In this document: one piece after another, positions 51,101 to 60,438 of the stretch
Layout of the letters: each line of letters begins with the position of its first letter
How positions within the stretch are numbered: position 1 is the stretch's first letter
NCBI GenBank assembly: GCA_039566865.1
Contig: CM076949.1
Span: forward strand, 5,671,501 to 5,735,500
Length of the DNA: 64,000 bases
Direction: 5' to 3'
Origin: Aurelia coerulea
Lineage: Eukaryota > Cnidaria > Scyphozoa > Semaeostomeae > Ulmaridae
Program-made: the position numbers and the translations under genes
The notes under the pieces: generated by a model
The model's input: the letters and a program-made list of their open reading frames with translations, nothing else
Database searches by the model: none
What the model was told of the DNA's origin: nothing

Positions 51101-54100
51101 ACAGAAAATGCCCTCTTTGCTTCAGGATGTGCCCCTTTTCAAGACTGATGCGGACAGATCGTTGCTTAGTTTTGTGATTATTTACTTTGTGATTTGATTA
51201 TGCTTACTTCTCGTAGTGTTTTGTGGTGAAGGAAATCGGACATACAGCAGGAATTTACACTATTTCTGCCATGTATCACATTTTACCGATTAAACCCGAC
51301 GCATATATCAAAGTGCCCTTCCCGTTAAAAAAGTGCCCTTGAAGTGTCACGCCCTTCCAAGTTTCAGTCGCTTCCTACAGTTCTGCCTCCCTATGACTTA
51401 AAAATCAACCAAAGTTGGTCGGACTTGAAGACTTGAACTGATCAACCACTTCACAAACAGCCCCTGTCTAGTTGAATCTTTAGAAAATTTGATTGATTTT
51501 TCTCGATCAATCTAGGCAGTTTCCAAACTGACAATTTTTAATAAATCACATGACGCTCTGATAGTAACCTGCGAAAAATAGATACGAATCACAGCGTATG
51601 ATTCGGGATCATTTCGAATGAAGATTATACATAAATCTTCCAGATTGTCCTCGAGTATAATTTATCGCGGCCCGTTAAAAATGGATACAAGGTGAATGAA
51701 AAATGCTTAGGCTTTGCTTTTGAAAGCCTGTGGCCCTCGAACCATTTATCAGAATTTAGATTCCTATTAACTGATTTTACCTGTGTAGCTAAGATGTTAA
51801 CTTGGATAAGAAAACTCTTTTATTCGTCTGGTAATAAAGAGGCCTGTTCGTATCGTTAATTTGTTCTTCGCACGAACCGAACGAGTGTGCGATGAAACGC
51901 GTTTTTGGTTATTCAACATTGCTCTTTATTGCAGTTACTGGTGAGCTACTAACTTATTTCCTTCCTTTCAGGTTTTAAGATTAACTCGTTTTTCTGTTGC
52001 AGGATTCAACAGAATTTTCTTATCCAAGTTATTTACAGGTTTATGTTGGTAGTTGTTCTTATACAGGAGTGAGGAGTTAACAGTCTTCTTTCTACAGATT
52101 ACCGTGTTTTTGCTGCGTTTTTACCACGGTGTTTTGCTGCCTTTTTTCGAAAACTAAAGTGCTGTGTCTAAGTTTACACGTTATCTACACAGGTATCATA
52201 AGTTTATACCTAGGAATTTGATAAATTGTTTGAGGGCTTCTAAACGTCTAATCATTTTTGTGCCTCACTCAGCTTTAGTGGTGCAACGTGGGGTGAGTGG
52301 CCGAGCGGCTTATACAATTTCCGTCAGGTGACTGAAGTTAATCTCGGTCGAGTGAGGTCAAACTCCGGATGGGTGACCTCGGACTCCGAGGCTTGACCTC
52401 GCAATTCACCTCACCGTCCTTCGGAAGGGACGTTAAACTAGGGGTCCCATGCCTGGATGCGGCATGCATAGTGGGCTTAAATTAGGCTTAAGTACCAAGA
52501 AATGCTTCCTGCCCACAAAATAAGTTACTGAAAAAACCCGGCATATTTCTGTAAAATAACACACCTCCATAGGTAGTTTCGCAAAACTGCTCTCTTGCCC
52601 AGGCAATTTTGTCTCCAAATAATTGAGATAAAAATATTGCTTCCTATTTGCTCGATCAGTGGCATGAAACTGCCCCAACGCTTCCTTTGCAACTAATGGC
52701 ATCTTTTGAATCATGACTGTCAATGCTGGCAGATCACTTGAATCACAAACACCAACTGGGACACCTTGTTCCACTAAATACTTTGCAGTTTCTGAGCGAT
52801 CTATGGAAAGAAAATGTATTAATTTGATAAAAAATTTTGGAGACTTGCAACAATTATAAAACAGGAACAATCAATTTCGCATGGATACAAAAAAGTTTCT
52901 TCTTGTGTTCTTATGAGCACTGAAATGATACAGGTAAATTCGATTCTCTTGGCTGCAAAATTCATGAAAAAGGGCCATTCACTTGATCAAGTCGTGAGGA
53001 ATCTCCTCACACAGCAAGGCCATTCATCTTTCTCAATACAGGGTGTCCCAAAAAAATTGTGACCTGTTTGCCTAAAGATTGCGACAAAACGGCAAAAGAT
53101 TCGCGCCAAATGTTTATATGATGTTGCTCTTCAGATGTTTAAATAAAGTTTGCTGCCATCCCGGTAAAAATCCGTTGAAACATAATGGAGCTATGACCTT
53201 CAGAAGACCAAATTTTCCTGATGACTTAAACCAGCGGTCAGCCATTTTGTATTAATATTTTGCAGCAATAAATAGCAATAAATTTTTTTCCGACACCGTG
53301 TAGTTCCATGAAATTGATACTCAAATAAATATACACTGAAGTATTTCAATCCCATGGTAATAAACGTGAACGAGACATCTCCTACCGATGGAAAACTTCA
53401 CTCTTTTAGTATTATTCTGTGCAAGGAGTTCCCTCACGATTTGATCAAGTATTTTAGGCCCTCTTTCAGGCATTTTACAACCAAGAACTATTCATAAAAG
53501 TTGAATTTACTTATCTATACTGCTGATAAAAAATGCGAGAAAAACAGCAAAATCATTTCAATATCTTGGATATCAAGCATAAATTGATTCATCCTGACAA
53601 ATGCAGCACTCTTGGTGCTATGAATTTTCAAAAGTGAGAAGTTTTTTCTGGCTTACATAATAGTCTGACTTACCTAGCTCTGCTGCAAGTTGAAGGGCTG
53701 TTCTCTTCTTAAAGTCTCTACAATTCAGATTTGCACCAAGTTTCACCAACGTCTTTAGTGAGTCGACTGCATCATTCTTTGCAGCATAATGCATTGGGGT
53801 CTGATCCTCACCAAAGGTCAATGCATCAATTTTTGCTAAAAATGAGATTTTTCATATCATATTTCAAATTTCTTGTTCAACCAGTGTTCAAAAGTATGGT
53901 TGAAATACATTATATGTCAAAAACTTTGGACGTTAATATTTTCAGGCACTTCAGTTAACTTGCTACAGGTCTCAGTATAAATCTCAGATAGCATGTAATC
54001 GAGTGTCTCAGAGCAGGGACCGTGCAGCCATTGGGCTAGGGGGGCTATAGCCCCTCCCCCCCCCACTTTTTTCAAAGATTTCAATTTTTCCATTCAAATA

Positions 54101-57100
54101 AATCAATGACAATGAAGAAAAACAACTCATACATAAATTTATGTGTCAACCGGGCAACCGTGGTATATCTAGAATAACCTAAAACAATCATGGTCATTAA
54201 CATCCAACTGCTGTTGTGCTGAGAGATCTTTCTCAATGGCTAGATGCCTCAAAATCTGGCTTCGTTCAAACATATAGCAAGCAAGATTCAACCGAGCTAG
54301 CGATATTGAACTTTCATAAACAACGAGCAGACACGATGTCACTCTTGCAAATTGCTAACGATTTCGTTAAAAATGACTTAGCAGCGTAACTTTGGAGAGT
54401 TTGCTCTGACAGATTTTTATTTAGTAAATAGTTTTTTTTTTAGAAGAAACGCTTTGTTGTTAATGTCTTTGGTTGCAATGACATGTCTCTTTTCATAATA
54501 GTTAAAATCTTTTCTGTACCGAACTGCATATAAATATGGACGTAAAGGGGCAAGACATTTTTGAAAGGGGCGCTTTCCGACGTTCTAAAGGGTGTGGTCT
54601 CAAAAAATTTTCCGTGGGCAAGCCCCCGGACCCCCATTACTCCTCGCTTCGCTCGCCGTTCAGCCCCCCCCCCCTTTGAAACCACTGCGCGGTCCCTGTC
54701 TCAGAGAGGATACTAAATGCACCATGACAATACGAATAGAAAGCAAAGATTTGCAGCAAGTCAAGCATTTCAGGAGAGCTTCCGGATGTTTCAAAACTTA
54801 ACGTTGTGAATTTAAAACACTTTGCAAGGAAAACAAAATGTACTGAAGGCCCATCACCACCTCATTCGCAATTTGCAAAATACATACGATTAGCGAATTC
54901 CCAAAAGCAGGCAAATTCAATACGCCCTTCAAAGCTGTCCACACAAATTTTATTATGATCTAACCAATGAAATCTATCTCCTTTTAATAGGGCATGCCAC
55001 CTTTGTCCCTTTGTTGCACAAAAGTAGATTTCTGATTGGTCACCTTCAATCTTGGACAATATGGTTCACATGCGAACATTCACAAGAAATCAAACATTGC
55101 AGCCAGACCAAAATAGCAGTGCAAACCTTTGCATGCAATTTGCAAGCGTTCACATGCAAATTTCAAAACAGAAGATTGCATGTAATTTGCACATTGCGAA
55201 TGAAGTGGAACTGGGCCTTGAGAGAGCATGGGTAGGTTGGGTTAAAATGGTTAATAGTGTTGGTGGCTAGAAAAAGGTACTGTAGATTGTAATGTGAACT
55301 GTAAAACCAATATTGACAACGGCAAGGAGATTGGTTCAAACAATTGTAGCTGGGAAAGCTTTGTGAATCAAGACTGCATAAATAAAATTTATCCACATTT
55401 ACCTGCAACACATTTTGCCCTTTACCCCTGCAGACCCTACCAAATTTTTCCAACAGTAATTTGTCCGAAATCTTGTCATCTAAAGCATTTTACAATGAAT
55501 GTATGGCCAACATTTATGTAAGGTATGGCCAAAATTTTAATCAATGACACAATTGTGATGACTCTACTGTATATTTTCAATACAAAAGGAACCACAGTAC
55601 CATCCTTGCACACAGTAAAGGGAATTGTAGATATAGCCATGTCAACTCCTTGCTATAAGCACCCATTGTCTTGGCTATACAATGAAACAGTACATGTAAA
55701 AGTTATCAAATACAATAAGGTATATTTTTGACGACTTGGCCCAACCCAGCTCTTAATCATGTTGATTCTCTTTTAATATGACAAGAATCCTTTACATTAT
55801 GATACCCTCCTGGGAGTAAACCACCCTAACAAATGAGGAATCCTACCTCCAATTTGCACCAAGTATTCCACCATTTCAGGGTAGTTAACTGCACTGGCCA
55901 CATGCAATGGTGTGCGACCAAACTTATCAGCTTTATTGACATCCGCACCATTTTCTTTCAAAAACTTAGCAACGTCTAGATGCCAAAGTCTTGCAACCTC
56001 ATGAAAAACAGTTTGTCCATGCTTGTCTGTTACATTAATATCTGCCCCATTTTTTATCAAGCCTTCCACAAAGTCTAAGTCAATTTCATCACTAGTGCTT
56101 GAACTTGATGCTAGTTTTGAAAAATAGATGATCAATGCTCTGTTATTTGCAGTTGTAACTTTCTTGAAACTTTGTTTCTTTTCTTGGGGCCCATCAAAAC
56201 TATCAAACAATTTATTTCCTGTTTGTTCTTCTCCATCACTGACATCAGAATCAATTCCTTGATGTGTTGAATTTAAATTATCAAATGTTGTCTTTCTCTT
56301 CCTTGTGTTTTCATCACGGGGTGCAGGACCTTCTCTGTAAACAATCTTCTTATTTTCTGCTTTATCACGCAAAATTTTGCGTCTACAAGAGACATAATCC
56401 TGCCATTTTGAAATAACATTTATTGGAGTAGTTGCATGCTGCCAGTTTTCTAATGCTTTGCTTATTTTCCGTTCTCGGTTGGATTCATCAATGACGTCAT
56501 CTGTAAATCTTGAGTATCGTAATCCACCATTTTCTTTGTCCATCTTAAAATGAATATTGGCAATAAATAAACAATAAAATGGATACTATAAGTGCGGATG
56601 AAGAACGAATGAGAAATAGACAAAAATTTGATGTTTTTTTAGCACACACAAATTTGATGTTTTTTAATGTGCTAAAAAACATCAAATTTTTGTCTATTTC
56701 TCGTTCGTTCTTCATCCACACTTATAGTATCCATTAAAATGAATAAATGCACATAGAGGTTAGCCTATTTCAGTTTTATACCCCATTCATACCGAGACAG
56801 TTAGATCACCTTTATTAAAACCAGGTTAAATTTCAACCAATCAAATGAATTTAATTTGTTGGATTGACCAATTAGAATGCAACATTTCATAACCTGGTAT
56901 AATTCAAGCTGATTTAATTTGAATGTGTGAATGAGGTATTATTGTAGATTGCGAAGATTGCAGGAGTATGTGCACCAAGAAAGATTATCCCCTTTTGACA
57001 GGCAATAACAAATCATATTATACACACCAGATTGATAAGTTTGCACAATGCGCACGGAAGATGCATGCCTGGTTATCGTTTTAAGAACAATCTGTCTGTT

Positions 57101-57669
57101 GCTCTTCCTTTGTTATACATCAAATTGTGCGTGGAAGATCTTCTGCGCGCACAACATAAATAGCAGTCTGGGGTACATGCAATGCCAATTTAATCTTTGG
57201 TCATAATGCCAAATAATATTTGATTTCTTTTTTTAATTTCAGCAGATTTCCCAAGTACTGTAATAAGCAATTCCTTGAAAATCATTGGCATGAAAATCGC
57301 CTAAATTGATTAAAAAACATAGATCAAATTTTGCAAAGAGGGAACATGGAAGCCAAGGACCAAGACTCTTCCTTTTCCTTTCCCAAGCTAAGCCCTTATC
57401 GCATACACGGAATAAATTTCAATTGTTTCATGACAATGCCTCCATTCTCCTCCTTTTGTTTCTGCGGAGTTTGCAACGTTTCGAAACCTTTGTGCTTGTC
57501 GGCACCATAGAAATATGGTCGGCACCATCTGTGTTCGTTTTGGGAAGCAGTGAGCAGTCAATGCCTTTTGCCATTCTTTTCTTCAAAAACATAAATAGAG
57601 AAGTAGTACCTACAGATACATTACCTGAAACATATCAATGCCAACTTCAATACGATTCTTGCGAGGCAT
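41618..57669 (-). CDS. TRP-family cation channel with ankyrin repeats (nine coding exons)
   Basis: A transient receptor potential channel: a plasma-membrane, tetrameric cation channel used in sensory signalling. The coding exons are 57625-57669 (probable), 55847-56543, 53674-53835, 52565-52800, 50565-50822, 47775-48129, 45941-46153, 42896-43158 and 41618-42109. All eight junction phases match, giving 906 residues. A charged N-terminus is followed by about four ankyrin repeats (near 160-330; e.g. GRTPLHVASAVNYPEMVEYL). The six membrane segments lie near 411-433, 448-466, 528-550, 562-581, 601-622 and 673-694. The selectivity filter is ITVVGDFDF (652-660), then NLFIALMSDTF after S6. A coiled coil (about 795-831) and a basic tail follow. 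The overall plan resembles the TRPA/TRPV/TRPN group with short ankyrin arrays; I cannot assign a subtype. Introns carry many foldbacks. A CCAAT-type MITE lies near 56.8 kb. Confidence 0.92.
42157..42664. mobile_element. Foldback MITE, family A copy 4 (TRP intron 8)
   Basis: CATAGGTTCCAAATCTTTAA and AAGATTTGGAACCTATG are inverted, with ATTCTACC blocks in both arms. TGACGTCA is at 42473-42480. This is the best-preserved copy for defining the family. Confidence 0.9.
42896..43158 (-). CDS. TRP channel exon 8: end of pore loop and S6
   Basis: Acceptor TTGACAG with phase 1 entry; the first codon completes GGT of the VVGDFDF filter. It encodes S6 (LVGTFIALSGIVMINLFIAL) and the helix after it (QQASAILDVEQSL). 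The donor is CTG|GTAAGG, phase 0. Confidence 0.95.
43677..43863 (-). repeat. tRNA-Cys-like SINE, copy 3 (TRP intron)
   Basis: Same structure as the copy at 39.9 kb, in the intron between TRP exons 7 and 8. It lies in the gene's own orientation. Confidence 0.78.
45308..45913. mobile_element. Foldback, family E copy 2 (TRP intron 7)
   Basis: ACAGATTTGGTAAGACAATA on the left. The right arm mirrors it with GCCATTGCCTTACAGAATCT. A central pair reads GGGCATTTTATTTATTTGGT/ACCAAATAAATAAAATGCCC. The element ends about 27 bp from the exon 7 splice donor. Confidence 0.87.
45941..46153 (-). CDS. TRP channel exon 7: S5 and start of pore
   Basis: Acceptor CTTTTTCTAG, phase 1 in and out. It encodes S4-S5 and S5 (KFLFVYFLLFIPYVCAFWII), then the pore helix (FNDLIFTVSQITVV). 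The donor is GTTG|GTAAGC. Confidence 0.95.
47282..47663. mobile_element. Foldback with CCCGGGTTAAAAC motifs (TRP intron 6)
   Basis: CCACTAGCCCGGGTCAAAAC on the left and GTTTTAACCCGGGGTAGTGG on the right. Several further AACGGGTTAAAA/ACGGATAACTTT inverted motifs fill the interior. Confidence 0.78.
47775..48129 (-). CDS. TRP channel exon 6: S2-S3 loop, S3 and S4
   Basis: Acceptor TTATTTCTAG, phase 0 in, phase 1 out (CTAG|GTATTA). It encodes a charged S2-S3 linker and then KDAWNYLDW, the W-N-x-x-D start of S3 common to TRP channels. S4 follows with Arg/Lys spacing (IWLRLMKVLRTF). Confidence 0.95.
49243..49742. mobile_element. Foldback MITE, B type (TRP intron 5)
   Basis: GGGCTCAAACCTTTCAAATC on the left and AAAGATTTGAGCC on the right. 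The body matches 22879-23376. The central palindrome is mutated (TGACCTCA). Confidence 0.8.
49941..50512. mobile_element. Foldback, family E copy 3 (TRP intron 5)
   Basis: CAAGGGAAGATTTTGTAATA on the left and TATTACAGAATCTGCCCTTG on the right. CTCTCGCCTTGCGCAAGCG pairs with CGCTTGCACAAGGCGAGAG. It ends about 52 bp from the exon 5 donor. Confidence 0.85.
50565..50822 (-). CDS. TRP channel exon 5: pre-S1 and S1 to S2
   Basis: Acceptor TTTTCCTAG, phase 0 in and out, 86 residues. HPVFRKLIEVKWKKFGK is the pre-S1 helix motif seen in ankyrin-type TRP channels. S1 is LFRVATNLIFVLIWTAVGLA, and S2 starts in this exon. The donor is GTG|GTATGT. Confidence 0.95.
52288..52460 (+). repeat. tRNA-like SINE, second family (TRP intron 4)
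   Basis: GGTGAGTGGCCGAGCGGCTT has an A-box-like core typical of Ser/Leu tRNAs. A B-box-like GATGGGTGACCTCGG, then TCCTTCGGAAGGGACGTTAA and GGGGTCCC follow. The tail block has a hairpin (CCTTCGGAAGG). Confidence 0.65.
52565..52800 (-). CDS. TRP channel exon 4: last ankyrin repeat and linker
   Basis: Acceptor TTTCCATAG, phase 1 in. It encodes SETAKYLVEQGVPVGVCDSS and a linker ending FAKLPME. The donor GAG|GTGTGT is phase 0. Confidence 0.92.
52900..53660. mobile_element. Decayed foldback in TRP intron 3, right end by the exon 3 donor
   Basis: CACTTGATCAAGTCGTGAGG pairs with CCTCACGATTTGATCAAGT. The right end (GAGAAGTTTTTTCTGGCTTA) resembles the right end of the element at 61962-62563 (GGAACTTTTTTCTGGCTCAC). 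A CAGGGTGTCCCAAAAAAATT sequence at 53.04 kb may be a second, nested insertion. Confidence 0.5.
53674..53835 (-). CDS. TRP channel exon 3: ankyrin repeats
   Basis: Acceptor TTTTTAG, phase 1 in and out, 54 codons. It contains DQTPMHYAAKNDAVDSLKTL, LGANLNCRDFKKRTALQLAA: ankyrin T-P-x-H-x-A-A and A-L-x-L-A-A signatures. The donor is CTAG|GTAAGT. Confidence 0.95.
54014..54698. mobile_element. 685-bp hAT-like MITE with exact 8-bp duplication (TRP intron 2)
   Basis: CAGGGACCGTGCAGCC and GCGCGGTCCCTG are the inverted ends. TCTCAGAG flanks it at 54006-54013 and 54699-54706. G/C runs lie just inside both ends. No transposase is seen. Confidence 0.9.
55847..56543 (-). CDS. TRP channel exon 2: N-terminus and ankyrin repeats
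   Basis: It encodes a charged N-terminal region and the first ankyrin repeats (KNGADINVTDKHGQTVFHEV and KENGADVNKADKFGRTPLHV). The donor GGAG|GTAGGA is phase 1. ATG at 56541-56543 could be the start, but AG directly precedes it (TTTTAAG|ATG). It therefore probably joins in phase 0 to the small exon at 57625-57669. Confidence 0.92.
56578..56734. repeat. Hairpin with 66-bp arms, 35 bp upstream of TRP exon 2
   Basis: The arms at 56578-56645 and 56668-56734 are about 96% complementary, with a loop of about 22 bp. The outer ends are ATGGATACTATAAGTG and CACTTATAGTATCCAT. A further AAATTTGATGTTTTTT repeat lies in the loop. It is either a very short young foldback or a structured intronic or 5' UTR RNA. 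Confidence 0.9.
56782..56938. mobile_element. Family F MITE upstream of TRP exon 2
   Basis: AAACCAGGTTAAATTTCAAC then CAACCAATCAAATGAATTTA and GACCAATTAGAATGCAAC. It places two CCAAT-like motifs in intron 1 or the promoter. Confidence 0.68.
57625..57669 (-). CDS. Probable TRP channel exon 1 (15 residues)
   Basis: ATG with a CAAG context encodes MPRKNRIEVGIDMFQ and runs to a good donor, CAG|GTAATG. It joins in phase 0 to the acceptor at 56544. It is short but uninterrupted, and both splice signals agree. It is inferred from position and phase only. Confidence 0.5.
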
Positions 57670-59703
57670 CTTGATTGATAAAGTCACTTTATTCAAAGCA
57701 CACCAAACAATCCTGTGATCAATTCATCTGCAACCTCGCTTCTTTATTTTAGGCCCATCCAACCACGACCACCATTATTTTTGCAACTAACTCCACTGTA
57801 AAAAAGAGCATCGAACCGAATTGAACGCAGAAGTGGCAAATTTCTTTGCTCTTTTGGTTGCTCGAATCAATGTTCACAAAACATCTGCCTGTATCTTGAA
57901 TTGCACGTCTTTCATCGTATGATCAGCAGTAGTTCCTGTTACTTCGTTCCAGCCAGATGCAGCCAACCTCTCATCTTGTCTCTTGTCTTTGTGTGTGACC
58001 TTTTTGTTTTGTGCCGCGCCGCCATATTTATGAGAGATTGTTGCTAAGTAACAGTTACTGTTGTTGTTGCTTCAAATGCGCCTTCGCAGCTAAAATACAA
58101 AGGAACTATTCTAGTGACCCACACTTCTTTTTCTGTGAGCAAAATAGGAATATTAATTCCCGTTTGAAAGGCCACTGCTCTCTCTAGATGTCAAGGCAAT
58201 AACACTGGAAAGTATATCATTCTACAGTAGATTAGACTTGCCCCAAGTCTATCTCTTCAGTTCCTGGATGCACCATTTCTGGATTTGACGGAATGTTGGA
58301 ATGGCGGATCCAGTAAATGGCGAATCCAGGAACTACCGTATAGGGAAGGGTAAGACGGACTGAAAAGATAGACTTGGGGCAAGTCTAACAGTAGATAGAC
58401 ATGGTAAAACAGATTTTGAAATTTACATGACTGAAATTGGCTTCTCTGTTCTGAAGTTATAAGGGATTTTCCCAAGAAACCTCTTCAAGAAACCTTCAAA
58501 CAGACCTAGAATCAACTCAATCAAGACCACATTTTCAGCCTTACAGCAATAGCTTTTACATTTGTTAGCACTTGTTATCCCTTTGAGAGGATAAAGTTTC
58601 ATCCTTGGGAACGTAAAAACATTAGTATGGGCGACTTCATCCTCTCCTACCAAGAGGACAGCACTTGCTAAAACGTGTTTAAAATCATTGCTGTAAGGTA
58701 GAAATATTGAGAGAATTTGGTCGTGATTTAGGCCTGTTTTGAAGGTTTCTTGAAGGAGCTTGCTAGAGGAAATGCCTCATAATTTCAGAACAGAGTGGCC
58801 CATTTCAATCAGATAAATTCTAAAATCTTTTAAATATGTCCACCATTGAAAAAAAATTTGCTTATATCATCGTCTTGATATCCACACCGGTACCAACCTC
58901 GAATGCCGTAGACTTGCATTAGCCTAATGAAAAACATCGAAGTTGCAGTGGAACAAGGGAAAAACAAGACTCGTAAAAACACGCTGTTTTCGAAATAGAT
59001 TACTGTATATATTGTCCAAACAAAAAAGGAACTGCTTCACTTGGACAGCAAAGATAACACCACGCCACAAATATTAATTTTGGAGGATTATGAGATGGAC
59101 GACGATAATGAGTATTTAAATCGAACAGTTTCAAAATGTGTTTTGAAAATCATTTAATGATGACTCAATCTAACTAATCAGAGGTACTGTGACACGTATG
59201 TATAAGCAAATTCTGTCGTGCAACTAATACCCAATCAGCCCTGGTAAGGAGAAAACACGACATCGGCCTCCACAAGTTCCAAAAAGATCTGAACGGTGTT
59301 TTACTTGCAAAATTATCACTTTCAAAACATCGTGTTTTACAAGTATGATTGTTCCTTCATTAAATTTCAGGTTATTCCTTCACTACATGTCATCAAAATG
59401 GTCTAAAGTCTGTCTAAAATGAGATGTCACATAAAAATGCTTTCGAATAAAAAAGTGAAGAGTTTTGCTTGTTTTGTTTGAGCAATTTTGCGCTATCACA
59501 AATCTCACGTCAACGAGAGACCTCAGTTCATTTCAAAATCACATCATTTGTAGATAAATGGGAACCCTCTGAGATGCTGCACAGAAATTTCCTTACGTCT
59601 GTCACGGGGTTCATCATTTCAAAAATTAACCTGTCCAATTTCACATAATCTTCAATTGATTATACTAGAATTCGTTAAAATTTTTACGAAAAACAAAGTC
59701 TAT
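57670..59703. other. Between the TRP channel and the secreted-protein gene
   Basis: Its right half is probably the 3' flank of the secreted-protein gene and its left half the TRP 5' flank. It holds the MITE at 58.23 kb and an inverted-repeat remnant at about 59.40-59.53 kb. A sequence near 58.78 kb (TGCCTCATAATTTCAGAACA) resembles 48.16 kb. No other exon is recognised. Confidence 0.4.
58233..58388. mobile_element. 156-bp MITE with self-palindromic ends, 8-bp duplication
   Basis: TAGACTTGCCCCAAGTCTAT on the left and ATAGACTTGGGGCAAGTCTA on the right. The exact direct repeat CAGTAGAT lies at 58225-58232 and 58389-58396. Same family as 15007-15132. Confidence 0.88.
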
Positions 59704-60438
59704 TTAAAAGGGATAGCGGCTCTTTCTTCTAAAATGAAATGTATCCAACATCTTTCTTCTGTCATTTGTATCTTCAGTTCCAAAGTTGCTTCGAAGCATC
59801 ATTTCCACCAAAATTCGTAACACAAGTCCTTCGTGATGGAGAATATAGTATTCATGCTCTAAAAATCCTAAGAGCTCTTTTCTGAAATCCGCTATCATTC
59901 TGTCTAAAGCTGTCGGAAAGATGTTACCCAGTTTTGCTAGCATAGCGTTAGGTCTTGGTTTTGTGGCAGCAGCTCCAGTTATATCGTTGTTTTGCTTTGA
60001 CTTGATGTTGTCATTCTTATTTGAATGTATGACTTCATCTCCTTTTGACTGCATGACGTCACCCTTTATCAACTTCATGACGTCTTGCTGAGACCGCAAG
60101 ACGTCATCTCGTGTCGATTGCATGAGGCCATCCAATTTTCGACGCATGAAATCAGCAATTAGCAGTTGCCACAGGTTATTTCTCAGAGTGTCCACATCAA
60201 TATTATCTACCAAAACCCTCTGGAAGTGTGATTTGAATCCCTGCGATAATGGATGCTCGCGTTTTTTATGCGGGTCGTCTTCGTGTTTTGGCCTGCAATA
60301 GAGCAACTTTATGCCGTTTTTCTTCGCTTTTTTGCTCTCTCGACACTCTAGAGTTCCGTTTGGGCAGTTATGACAGTCTGCATCTGAACTGCATCGCTTA
60401 TGATAATCTGCACAGTCTTTCTCAATTGGGAAGTTTCG
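59704..60438 (-). CDS. Secreted protein exon 2: cysteine block, octad repeats, C-terminus
   Basis: Acceptor CTTGCATTTCAG, phase 0, 735 bp to TAA. The in-frame ORF extends upstream of the acceptor, but those residues are intron. Confidence 0.88.
   Translation of the reverse strand, partial: RNFPIEKDCADYHKRCSSDADCHNCPNGTLECRESKKAKKNGIKLLYCRPKHEDDPHKKREHPLSQGFKSHFQRVLVDNIDVDTLRNNLWQLLIADFMRRKLDGLMQSTRDDVLRSQQDVMKLIKGDVMQSKGDEVIHSNKNDNIKSKQNNDITGAAATKPRPNAMLAKLGNIFPTALDRMIADFRKELLGFLEHEYYILHHEGLVLRILVEMMLRSNFGTEDTNDRRKMLDTFHFRRKSRYPF

Noticed and set aside
57306..57674. 122-residue plus-strand ORF
   Set aside because: It overlaps the probable TRP exon 1 on the opposite strand and lacks any domain.
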